Origin: Pelagomonas calceolata
Lineage: Eukaryota > Sar > Pelagophyceae > Pelagomonadales > Pelagomonadaceae
Assembly: GCA_918797485.1 (NCBI GenBank)
Contig: CAKKNE010000002.1
Location: 5,856,501-5,920,500 of the forward strand
Length of the DNA stretch: 64,000 nt
Reading direction: 5' to 3'
Position 1 is the first letter of the stretch; the number at the start of each line of letters is the position of its first letter. Below the pieces are notes generated by a model. That model searched no databases and was not told the origin of the DNA. It saw only the letters and a program-made list of their open reading frames with translations. The position numbers were made by a program, and so were the translations under genes. This document shows, in pieces, positions 49,590-57,746 of the stretch.

Positions 49590-51653
49590 CTAACACGGGC
49601 TAGGCGCCTCAAACAAATCCCCCTCCGAAATCTCCGCCATGAGCACGCGTGGCGTCGAGTCGATCCCGACGGATGACGAGTCGCGCGCCCGCCGGTGCGC
49701 GTCGAGGGCGCGGACGCGGTCGACGCACGGCGCCAGCGCGCGCTTGTACGCCATCTGGCGGGACGCGTCGACGGCGCCCAGATCCCAGCACGCGGCGCCC
49801 TGCCGCTGGAGCCAGCCGCAGGTGGCGAAGGCGAGGAGAAAGCCCGGGCTCCCGATGTGCGAGCCACGGTCCACGCACCGCGTCGCCACGTAGACGCCCG
49901 CTCCGGCCGCGTGCGCGACGTCCAGTGCGCAACACGACTCGCCCTCCCAGAGCTCGAAGACCAGAAGCTTGCCTTCTTCAAGCAGGGCCTCGTAGAGAGC
50001 GACGGCGCGCTTCGACGACGCCCAGCACCCCAACGCGCCGTCGTGGCGCGCGCCCAGGGCCGCGACGACCTTGTCAATGGGCAGGGTGTTCATCCTTAGC
50101 GAACACGAGACGCCCGCCTTCGTCGCGCGGCGCAGCTGACGCCGCAGGTCGCCTCGACGCTTCTTCAGCGCCCGGCGCAGGTCGGCCGGCACCGGCGGGA
50201 AAAAGGAATCGCTCTGCAGACCGATGGTGGACCGCGTCGAGCCGAGCTGCGCCGCCAGCGCGACCAGACCGTCGCCCTGCTTGTTCCCGCCGCCGTAGGC
50301 GTAGCCGAAACCCGCGGCTAATAAGTTTTGCACGCGCTCAGCATCCTTCGATGAATCGTTCGGCGTGTTGCTGAGCATCGAGCTGTGCGCGCACACGGTC
50401 ACGTCACCGCCCACGAGACTTTCGGCGAGGCACGTCGCCTCAGCGTCCAACGCCGATAGGTCGTCGACGCACGCGGCGCTCAGATCACGCGCCACGACCG
50501 GGCTCGCCGTGGACCCGCCCGCCGCTAAGGCGCCGAGCAGCGCTCCGTGGGGCGGCGGCCGCGGCGCCAGCAGACCGAGACCGAGCATCGGCTCCGGTCG
50601 TATCGCTCGAATCGCTGTAATATCTGCAGGTGCGACGGCCGACGCGTTTCGAAGCGCCGTCGCGACCCTTAGGAGGTGCGGCGCCCAGGCGGCATGCGCG
50701 GTGCCGTCGACGCACGCGGCGAGTTCTTCGCAGGCGCCGGCGAGCGCGGCGCGCCTCTCCGGCGCGGCGGCGGACGCCCGCGCGGCCTCGAACGCCGTGA
50801 GGGTCTCCGTGAGCACGGGGGCGACGGCGGGAGCAATCAGCTGAGCCATGGTCTGCATCTGCGACGCGGCGGCCGTCGCGGTGTCGCCGTTGCCCTCTAC
50901 ACTATCCGTAGGGGCGTCGACCCGCGCCGCGTATAGCGACAGGTCGTCCGTGGCCTGCGACAGCGCCGACTCGAGGTCCGAGAAGCCCGTCGCGCCGCCG
51001 GGGGCCATGGCCAGCAGCGGCTGCAGCGCGGTCATCGTCTCGCGCAGGGGGCCGTCCAGGGCGGCGCGCAGGGCCGCGGCCGTCTGGGCGGCGGCGGCGT
51101 ACCGAGTCTGTACGTCTAGTAAAGCTGCAGCGGCGGCGGCGTTCGGCGCGGCGCCCGCCGCGACGCGTCGCTGGAACGCGTCCTTGACGGCGGCGGGCCG
51201 CGGAGGCGGCGCGCCGACGCGCATGAGCTGGTCCGACGCGGCGTCGAGCGTCCGCGCGAACCGCCGCGTCTCCGACTCGACGCTCAGGATCGCTCGCCCA
51301 CAGCGCACGACGCCGCAGCGGGAGACGAGGACCGCGTGCGCATGTTTTTTTCGCGAGACGCCGTCGTCAAAGCAGGCAGCATGGCCGCCCGCTACGAGGA
51401 GGACGGTTCCCGCCGCGACGCGCTCGTCCCTGGCGGCCGCCGGATCGATGACGGCGCAGGCGCGGCCCGCGACGGCTTCGAGCGACGCGGCGAGCGCATC
51501 GTCGACTGCGCCGCCGACGCTGTCCCGCAGCGCTGCGGCGAGCGGACCGTCGACTGCCGTGGCACTGAAGGCCGTGGCTACGTCTTGGGCCCATTTGTCG
51601 TCTGGAGTGGGCATTCCTGCTGGCACCATGAGTGTTTGGCCATGCAGGACCAT
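49590..51653 (-). CDS. Aat-like acyltransferase domain protein with long helical N-terminus
   Basis: This 687-residue protein has a long Ala-rich helical region (about residues 1-430). The C-terminal domain resembles leucyl/phenylalanyl-tRNA-protein transferase: SFFPPVPADLRRALKKRRGD, FELWEGESCCALDVAHAAGAGVYVATRCVDR, GSPGFLLAFATCGWLQRQGAACWDLGAVDAS, QMAYKRALAPC. In bacteria Aat moves Leu or Phe from tRNA to N-terminal Arg or Lys of proteins marked for degradation. The fusion to a helical N-terminal region is unusual. The C-terminal domain could instead be a distant GNAT relative. Confidence 0.65.
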   Translation of the reverse strand: MVLHGQTLMVPAGMPTPDDKWAQDVATAFSATAVDGPLAAALRDSVGGAVDDALAASLEAVAGRACAVIDPAAARDERVAAGTVLLVAGGHAACFDDGVSRKKHAHAVLVSRCGVVRCGRAILSVESETRRFARTLDAASDQLMRVGAPPPRPAAVKDAFQRRVAAGAAPNAAAAAALLDVQTRYAAAAQTAAALRAALDGPLRETMTALQPLLAMAPGGATGFSDLESALSQATDDLSLYAARVDAPTDSVEGNGDTATAAASQMQTMAQLIAPAVAPVLTETLTAFEAARASAAAPERRAALAGACEELAACVDGTAHAAWAPHLLRVATALRNASAVAPADITAIRAIRPEPMLGLGLLAPRPPPHGALLGALAAGGSTASPVVARDLSAACVDDLSALDAEATCLAESLVGGDVTVCAHSSMLSNTPNDSSKDAERVQNLLAAGFGYAYGGGNKQGDGLVALAAQLGSTRSTIGLQSDSFFPPVPADLRRALKKRRGDLRRQLRRATKAGVSCSLRMNTLPIDKVVAALGARHDGALGCWASSKRAVALYEALLEEGKLLVFELWEGESCCALDVAHAAGAGVYVATRCVDRGSHIGSPGFLLAFATCGWLQRQGAACWDLGAVDASRQMAYKRALAPCVDRVRALDAHRRARDSSSVGIDSTPRVLMAEISEGDLFEAPSPC

Positions 51654-52025
51654 TTGTGGTTCTATCGCGTTTCGCGGATATATCGCACAACGGCGTCGCG
51701 ACCGCTAATTCCTTAGCAAGCAAAGGTAAAGCTAAACGCTGTCGACGTAAAGCTCCGTCTTTTTTGGCACCTAGCGGGCTTGTAACACACTAGCCGCAGG
51801 CGTATTTGGCCGCGGCCGGGTTGACCGGCGTGTGGAGTCTCAAACTCGAAGGAGGCTGTACGGAAGCCTCGTCACGCCGCCGAAGCACCTTGACGGTTCG
51901 GGACGAGCGCGCCCCGGCAGCCGCCAAAGCAAAAAGCGGACGCCCTCGGCGCGCCTGAGCGGCGCCCGAGGCCCGCGCCCGCAACAAACAAAAAAGGTGA
52001 CTCGCGCCGCCCGCCCTAGACTACG
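51654..52025. promoter_or_regulatory. Divergent intergenic region
   Basis: This 372-bp gap holds a CTAG-bounded motif copy (51770-51794), about 230 bp upstream of the HIR start, and AACAAACAAAAAA before that start. No other feature was seen. Confidence 0.4.
51770..51794 (-). repeat. CTAG-bounded intergenic motif, divergent copy
   Basis: CCTAGCGGGCTTGTAACACACTAGC differs by a few bases in the core from the consensus. Confidence 0.55.
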
Positions 52026-53056
52026 ATGGCCTGCAACCAGTGCTTCTGCCTCGCCTGCGTCCGCACGAACACGGTGGCCCTCGTCGAAAGGTGCGGCAAA
52101 TTCCAGGCCATCAAAGGCCCGGGCTGCCAGTGTCTGGTGTGGCCCGTCGATTCTATTGTCGGGCGGGTTTCACTGAGAGTGCGGCAGCTCGACGTGAACT
52201 GCGAAACAAAGACCAAGGATAATGTTTTTGTCAACGTCGTTATTAGCGTGCAATATCAAGTGGTACTCGAGAAGGCCTTTGACGCGTTCTACAAGTTGGC
52301 GAACCCCGAGATCCAGATCCAGGCCTATGTCTTCGACGTCGTGCGGTCGGAGCTGCCGAAGATGGAGCTCGACGAATCGTTCTCGAACAAGGAACAGCTG
52401 GCCAACGAGGTGAAGCACCACCTCGACGAGACGATGATGTCCTTCGGCTACTCGATCATCAAGGCGTTAGTTACGGATATAAGCCCGGACGCGCGCGTCA
52501 AGATCTGTGTGGAAATCAAAATTTTACGGCGCGCTCGTGCTGAATCATCGCGTCGTCCTCCACGCCATCGACGCGACGCCTGCTCGATGGCGTGGCGATG
52601 CCGGTTCCTCACCGCTCGACCGAGGACGGCCGCGTAATCGGGTGCAACTGGTTGATTTCCACACAGGTCAAGATGTCCATGAACGAGATCAACGCTTCTC
52701 GCCGATTGAGGGAGGCCGCCAAGGAGAAGGCCGAGGCCGACAAGATCGTCCAAGTGAAGGCGGCCGAGGCGGACGCCGAGTCCAAGTACCTCTCGGGCGT
52801 CGGCGTCGCGCGCCAGCGCCAGGCCATCGTCGGCGGTCTCCAAGACTCGATCATCGAGTTTAGCGGCGAGATCGCGGGCACGACGCCGAAGGACGTCATG
52901 GACCTGTTGTTACTGACGCAGTACTTCGACATGCTCAAGGACGTCGGGTCCTCCGGCAGCGGCGGCAAGACGTTATTTCTGCCGCACGCGCCGTCGGCCG
53001 TCGGCGATCTGCAGGATTCGCTCAAGAACGGGCTCATGGGGTCGCTGAACAAGTAG
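52026..53056 (+). CDS. HIR-type SPFH/band 7 membrane protein
   Basis: Exons 52026-52496 and 52667-53056 give 286 residues, closely following the plant hypersensitive-induced reaction family. Visible motifs are a Cys-rich, probably acylated N-terminus (ACNQCFCLAC), VERCGKFQAIKGPGCQ, LRVRQLDVNCETKTKDNVFV, FDAFYKLANPEIQIQAYVFD, the coiled coil INASRRLREAAKEKAEADK, and ESKYLSGVGVARQRQAIVGG. HIR proteins form membrane rings and organise plasma-membrane microdomains. The introner lies at VKMSMNEIN; splicing restores ARVKMSMNEIN. Confidence 0.9.
52505..52666. mobile_element. Introner element in the HIR gene, opposite orientation
   Basis: The 162-bp element has a perfect duplication GTCAAGAT at 52497-52504 and 52667-52674. 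Its interior is the reverse complement of the elements at 47593 and 53978. The 5' splice site is the GT of the upstream duplication; the 3' AG is the element end. Confidence 0.95.
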
Positions 53057-53111
53057 TCCCGCGTAGTAGGCGTAATCGTCTTCTTCCTTTCTTCGGTGTC
53101 CTCTTTGGTTA

Positions 53112-53165
53112 ACGGTGCGAGGACTAGTGGGCGGAGCCCCTGCCCAGGGCTGGGGGAGAGACACA
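53112..53165 (+). repeat. GACTAGTGGGCGG repeat, copy 4
   Basis: GCGAGGACTAGTGGGCGG is followed by AGCCCCTGCCC and GGGGGAGAGACAC. It lies 60 bp after the HIR stop. Confidence 0.7.
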
Positions 53166-53185
53166 GCGCTGAACCGCCCTGGCAC

Positions 53186-53310
53186 TGTCGCGACATCAAG
53201 AAATTAATTTTTTTGGCCCCCAATACGTGTCCCATTGATCTCTTTGGACCATTATCGGACCGAACGATACTTGAACGACTGCTTGCTAGTGTCTAACAGG
53301 CGCTAGCTCG
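53186..53310 (+). repeat. Dispersed AT-rich repeat, copy B
   Basis: This is the partner of 33285-33430, lacking a 20-25 bp insert. It ends in the CTAG motif at 53285-53307. Confidence 0.8.
53285..53307 (+). repeat. CTAG-bounded intergenic motif, reversed orientation
   Basis: GCTAGTGTCTAACAGGCGCTAG is the one clear case in which a non-divergent copy points the opposite way relative to its downstream gene (53398). Confidence 0.7.
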
Positions 53311-53397
53311 ACTTCGAGCCACAAGCCTCTGCGGCAGGATCCAAGCAGGCTTCTGGCACTGATCCTCACACGAGGAGATTGCACACAGCGCTCAAAC

Positions 53398-54560
53398 ATG
53401 CCAGAGCCCAGCGATGCGAACAAGCGCCAGAAACCGGAGGACGCGGCGCCAGCCTTCTCGGACACGATATCGAACTTCGCCGTCGAAGAAACGCTGCGCT
53501 TCGAGGCCGGCGGCCGACTCGCCGTCGTGCTCGGCAAGCTCGACGGCCGGGATTGCGTGCTGGAGCTCAAGCAGCGCGCGGCCCTCGCGGACCCGCGGGC
53601 GCTGGAAGACGCCCTGCCGAAACTGAAGCTCACGCTGACGAACCACTCGGGCGCCGAGTACTCGTACTACGCGGCGACCGACCCGACGACGGGCGCGACC
53701 TACGACCTGGAGGCGGTCTGGCCCGCGCCCGAGCGCCTCGTCCAGCGCAAGCGGCCCGCCGAGATCTGCGTCGTCGAGGAGACCGCGGAGGCCTATGATA
53801 GGGTCGTGCGGCCCTTCGCCGAGGCCCAGGCCGCGAAGATCGGCTGGATCGACGCCGTCTGTGCGCTCGAGAAGGAGCGGGAGCGCAACCTCCACGCCTG
53901 CGACGCTTTCGTCGTCAACGTGGACACGAAGTGGAGCACGCACGGGCCTTTCGACGCGGACCGGGCGACGTGGCGCGCTGTGTGGAAATCAACCAGTGTG
54001 TCGGGTGTACTAAGTCATTTCTCGGCGTATGACGCGGCCGTCCTGGCTCGGTCGAGCGGCGAGGAACCGGCATCGCCACGCCATCGAGCAGGCGTCGCGT
54101 CGATGGCGTGGAGGACGACGCGACGATTCAGCACGAACGCGCCGTAAAATTTTGATTTCCACACAGGTGGCGCGGCGCGGACTGGACGCGCGACTTATAC
54201 CTGCTGGCCATCTCGAAGGACGCGTCGCTCAAGTCGATGCGGGACCTGCGCGGGCCGGACGGGGCGGGGCTCTGCCGCGCGATGCGGGCCGCGCTCTTGC
54301 GATGCGCGGCGGACGTCTACGGCGTCCCCGCCACGAAACTTCGAGTGTTCTTCCACTACCAGCCCCAGTTCTACCGCCTCCACGCGCACTGCACGCGCGC
54401 CGAGCACACGAATCCCGGGTGCGAGTGCGACCGCGCGCACCTGCTGACGACCGTCGCGGCGAATTTGGATCTCGCGCCGGACTACTATGCGCGGGCGCCG
54501 CTGACGTACAAGCTGCGCCTCGGCGAGAAGCTCCACGGGCTTCTGTCGGCGGGCGCGTAA
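53398..54560 (+). CDS. DCPS: DcpS scavenger mRNA decapping enzyme
   Basis: Exons 53398-53969 and 54167-54560 give 321 residues. The N-terminal domain-swap region is followed by the cap-binding half and the HIT motif (VFFHYQPQFYRLHAHCT). The central catalytic His of the HIT triad is present, but the first His is Arg here (usual HxHxH, here RLHAH). Downstream ERAHLL-type helix (CDRAHLLTTVAANLDLAP) and YKLR strand agree. DcpS hydrolyses m7GpppN left by 3'-5' decay. The introner removal restores ATWRGADWTRDLYLLAI. Confidence 0.85.
53978..54166. mobile_element. Introner element, full-length, in the DcpS gene
   Basis: The 189-bp element has a perfect duplication GTGGCGCG at 53970-53977 and 54167-54174. 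It is the same orientation as 47593-47794 and nearly identical apart from a short deletion near the left end. The interior inverted pair CCACGCCATCGA / TCGATGGCGTGG is perfect. Confidence 0.95.
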
Positions 54561-54886
54561 ACGCGTAGTCACGGTGGGGAGGGCTCCGGGGATCGGTGTT
54601 TTGTGGGACCGATGCGTCTGGTCGCGTCGACGATCCGTGCGACCCCATTGCGCTGTTCGCTAGCGGCCTGTAAGACACTAGACAGCGAGAGAGCACAGCA
54701 GCAATCGCCGCAACGCGGCGATCCAGCTGCCGCCGACCAAAAACCGGTTTCGCGCCACGCGCGCACCCCTTCGCGACTGCGTCGCCACTTCCAACCACTT
54801 CCTATGCAGCAGTACTAAGCCAACAAGCTCGTCTCTAAGGGCTCCGCGCTCTCAGCGGCCGCTGGCGGCGCCGCGGCGGCCCCAGG
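54561..54886. promoter_or_regulatory. Intergenic region between tandem plus-strand genes
   Basis: The 326-bp gap contains the consensus CTAG-bounded motif (54659-54681) about 205 bp before the MYND start. Confidence 0.4.
54659..54681 (-). repeat. CTAG-bounded intergenic motif, consensus copy
   Basis: GCTAGCGGCC then TGTAAGACACTAG, identical over the core to 45902. Confidence 0.85.
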
Positions 54887-56038
54887 ATGAGCGCCGCGAC
54901 GTGCGCCATGTGTGGCGCGCCGGATCCGCCAGAGCGTTGCCCCGGCTGCGGGGGCCCGCGCTACTGCGACGACGCCTGTAGGCGGGCGGACTGGGGCCAG
55001 GGCCATGCCAGGCTGTGCGCTCTACGGTACTGCCAGCGCCTGGCGGCCGACGGCCAGGAACCCAAATTCTTCCTGCCGCCGGAGGCGGGCCCCCTGAAGC
55101 CGGTGTCGCTGCTGACCGTGCGGACGGAGGCCGCGCTGCCCCTCAGGGTTGACGAGGCGGACAGCTTCATCCGGTCGCGGCCGCCGGGCTACTGGCAGCT
55201 GGCCGCGAACCGCGGGCTGAACCTCTACGACGGCCTGCGGTTCGTCGTCTCGGTGCGGCACGGTGACGCCGCGGACCGCGAGCCCGACTTCCTCGTGGAG
55301 GGCACCTCTTCCAACTTGCTCCTGTTGGTGCACGAGGTCGCGCCGGGTGTGAGAAGGTGCCTCGAGGACGGCGAGGGCGACGACGACATTTCCAGAAGGC
55401 GGCGGTCCTTCGCGCGGGCCCTCGAGGCCGTCAGCTCCTTCGGCGGGGAAGCGGAGATGGTGCTGGTCGTGCGCTACGAGGGCAGCGGGGGCCGGGTGCA
55501 AGCTAAGCGCGTGCCGCTCCCCTGCGCGGCGAACACGGCCTCGACGTCCAAGCCCTGGTGGCGCGCGGCCCTCGCCAAGGACGTGTTGCAGGACTTGTAT
55601 GCGCAGAAGAAGGCGGCGAACGAGGCGTTCGTGCGGGGGCGCCAGAGCGGCGAGCTCGCGGACGCCCTGCGCGGCTACGACAACATAATCGCGACCATCG
55701 AGACGGCCTGCGCGCGGCCGCCGCGGGAGGCCGTCGGGCCCTGCGCCGCGACGCAGCAGCTCCTGGCCACGTGTCTGGCCAATCGAGCGGCGTGCCGCGC
55801 GCGGCTGGGGGACGTCGAGAATCTGCAGCGGGCCGAGGACGACTGCCGGGAGGCGCTGGAGGGCCCCTTCACGGCCTGGCTGCGGCAGAAACTCGACCCC
55901 GTCGCGGCGAAGCTCGCCGAGAAGGTAAACTTGCGGCGGCGCGAGGCGAACGAGAAGCTCTACGAGGCCCTCGGCTGCGGGGGCCTGCCGCCCGGTCCCC
56001 CGGCGCCGCCGGCTTCAGAGAAGTCGCCGCCGGCATGA
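54887..56038 (+). CDS. MYND zinc-finger protein with TPR-like tail
   Basis: This single-exon 383-residue protein begins with a MYND finger (CAMCGAPDPPERCPGC, RYCDDACRRADWGQGHARLC), including the two C-x2-C and final H-x3-C ligands. A central beta/alpha region of unknown type follows, then a helical TPR-like C-terminal part (KKAANEAFVRGRQSGELADALRGYD; LANRAACRARLGDVENLQRAEDD). MYND fingers bind Pro-rich peptides. No SET domain is present, so it is not a SMYD methyltransferase. Confidence 0.8.
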   Translation: MSAATCAMCGAPDPPERCPGCGGPRYCDDACRRADWGQGHARLCALRYCQRLAADGQEPKFFLPPEAGPLKPVSLLTVRTEAALPLRVDEADSFIRSRPPGYWQLAANRGLNLYDGLRFVVSVRHGDAADREPDFLVEGTSSNLLLLVHEVAPGVRRCLEDGEGDDDISRRRRSFARALEAVSSFGGEAEMVLVVRYEGSGGRVQAKRVPLPCAANTASTSKPWWRAALAKDVLQDLYAQKKAANEAFVRGRQSGELADALRGYDNIIATIETACARPPREAVGPCAATQQLLATCLANRAACRARLGDVENLQRAEDDCREALEGPFTAWLRQKLDPVAAKLAEKVNLRRREANEKLYEALGCGGLPPGPPAPPASEKSPPA

Positions 56039-56884
56039 ATGTTTGACAAGAAGACAAAACGACAAAAAACGATAAAAAACGAAAAAGACAGCTAACGCTA
56101 CGTAAACGCGCGCGGGCGAGGCGCAGGCGCCGCGCGTCCAGAAAAACTCGAAAAAGGGCCGATCGGTCCACGAAAACCCCAGAAAAAACACCGTGTAGTA
56201 GGATGTGTTTCCCTAGCTTGATAGTCGCGTCGACAGCGGGTCGGGCTGGGGTTTCTTACGTCGCGCGCCCCCCTACCTAGGGCTAGGCGCTCCGCTCCTC
56301 CTGGCACGGGTTTTCAACGCCTGGAGCCGTCCCCCGACAAGTTCACTCGGCGTTGCCGGATGGTGGCGCAATCGGCGCGGCGGTCGGCCGCGTCATATTT
56401 CGGACCGACCGGATTACCTGGGCAAGCAGGCGGCGCGCAGGCCGGTCAACCAGGGCTAGCTCATAGTCCTCTCTTTACTCATACAGGTAGCGGTGACACG
56501 ACTCGGCCTGGGCATGTGGCAAACGATTACAATCCTCCAGTGTCCCCCCAGGCAGACCCTGCTCCTTCCGACACAGGCCGCAATAAAATGCTTGCAGAGA
56601 CCGACAGCGGTCGGGTTGGGTTTCTTACGTCTTTCGTCCTCCGCGCGTTGAATCCTGGCGCGCATGCCGTGGGGGGCTAGAAGTTGCGGGTAAGGATGGG
56701 GGGGGTATACTATAAAGTATATAAGTATGGTACTGTATGGTATCGCAGGGCGCAGCATCAGACTACCGCAGTATTCACAGAGAGACGCCGAGACAAGCCA
56801 GTAGCAGGTGTTTAATTGAGCAACAAGAGTGCTGCGAGAACGCGACAAAGCGTGCAGCCTACAGCACTGCAAGTTGGTCAGATT
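56039..56884. other. Intergenic region with short repeats
   Basis: This 846-bp gap contains A-rich DNA just after the MYND stop (GACAAAAAACGATAAAAAAC). Two copies of a roughly 30-bp string (GACAGCGG...GGGTTTCTTACGTC) lie at 56232-56262 and 56603-56631. A T/A-rich stretch at 56710-56740 (ACTATAAAGTATATAAG) may be a TATA-like promoter for the next gene. No RNA gene was recognised. Confidence 0.45.
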
Positions 56885-57583
56885 ATGAACACACTGGCAG
56901 CCACACTGCTTCTGCTGCATCCTGCGCAATGCCTGCGCTTCCGCCGCGGTTCGTTCGGCGACCTCGTACCGATAGCCACAACCATGGCGAAAAACCTCAT
57001 GAACCCGCTGTCGATCAAGGTCGACTGCTTCGAGGTCGCCGAGTCGGAGGGCCAACGCATTGGCTGGGGGCAGCTGCGACCGCTCGGTCCTGCCGCCGCC
57101 GACCCGGACGACTTCGACGCGGCGCCTGGATCCCGTGGGGCCGACGACGTGGATGCGGCGTGGGACGCGCTGCCCGACCCGCCGACGGGATTTGCGTCTT
57201 TACCCTGGACTGACGAGTACAAGGCGTTCGCGCGCGGCGCCGATGAACGACGAAGGGGACGCGACGCGGCATCGGCTGACGCGCCGCAGCTCTGGGAGCT
57301 TGCCAGCGTTTTTGTCCTCGAGGAGCACAGACACCGCGGGACCGGGGCAGCGATCGTCCGACGGCTGCTGGAGCGGCACGCGGCGCGCGGGCTCAGCGCG
57401 GCGGATATCTACCTGCTGACGCTCGCCTCGACGGCGGGGTGGTACGAGGGCCTTGGCTTCGAGCAGGTATCCGAACCGCGCGACGTGCCGGAGCCGATGG
57501 CCTTCGAGGTCGCGGCGGGCCGCGTCGTCACGGGGCTCATCGGCGCGGAGCTCGTTGTGATGCGTGGGGTTGAAACAACGTAA
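56885..57583 (+). CDS. GNAT-family acetyltransferase with N-terminal leader
   Basis: The start at 56885 gives 232 residues with a hydrophobic leader (MNTLAATLLLLHPAQCL), suggesting ER or plastid targeting. The GNAT fold follows: LASVFVLEEHRHRGTGAAIVRRLL includes the acetyl-CoA pyrophosphate loop (RxxGxA), then a late strand (IYLLTLASTAGWYEGLGFEQV) with the Tyr often used as general acid. The substrate is unknown. Confidence 0.78.
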   Translation: MNTLAATLLLLHPAQCLRFRRGSFGDLVPIATTMAKNLMNPLSIKVDCFEVAESEGQRIGWGQLRPLGPAAADPDDFDAAPGSRGADDVDAAWDALPDPPTGFASLPWTDEYKAFARGADERRRGRDAASADAPQLWELASVFVLEEHRHRGTGAAIVRRLLERHAARGLSAADIYLLTLASTAGWYEGLGFEQVSEPRDVPEPMAFEVAAGRVVTGLIGAELVVMRGVETT

Positions 57584-57746
57584 TTCATTACACAACTAGC
57601 TGCTAATTTGGCCCTCCCGCAGCATGCTCCACGTGTGGTATTCACCGATGGAAGTACCGATGGCCAAGTCGATGGCCCGGGGGCAGGTATATTCGTCCCA
57701 TTGTTAAGGACAAGCAACTCACTTAACTAGACGCGCGAAGTCTCCT

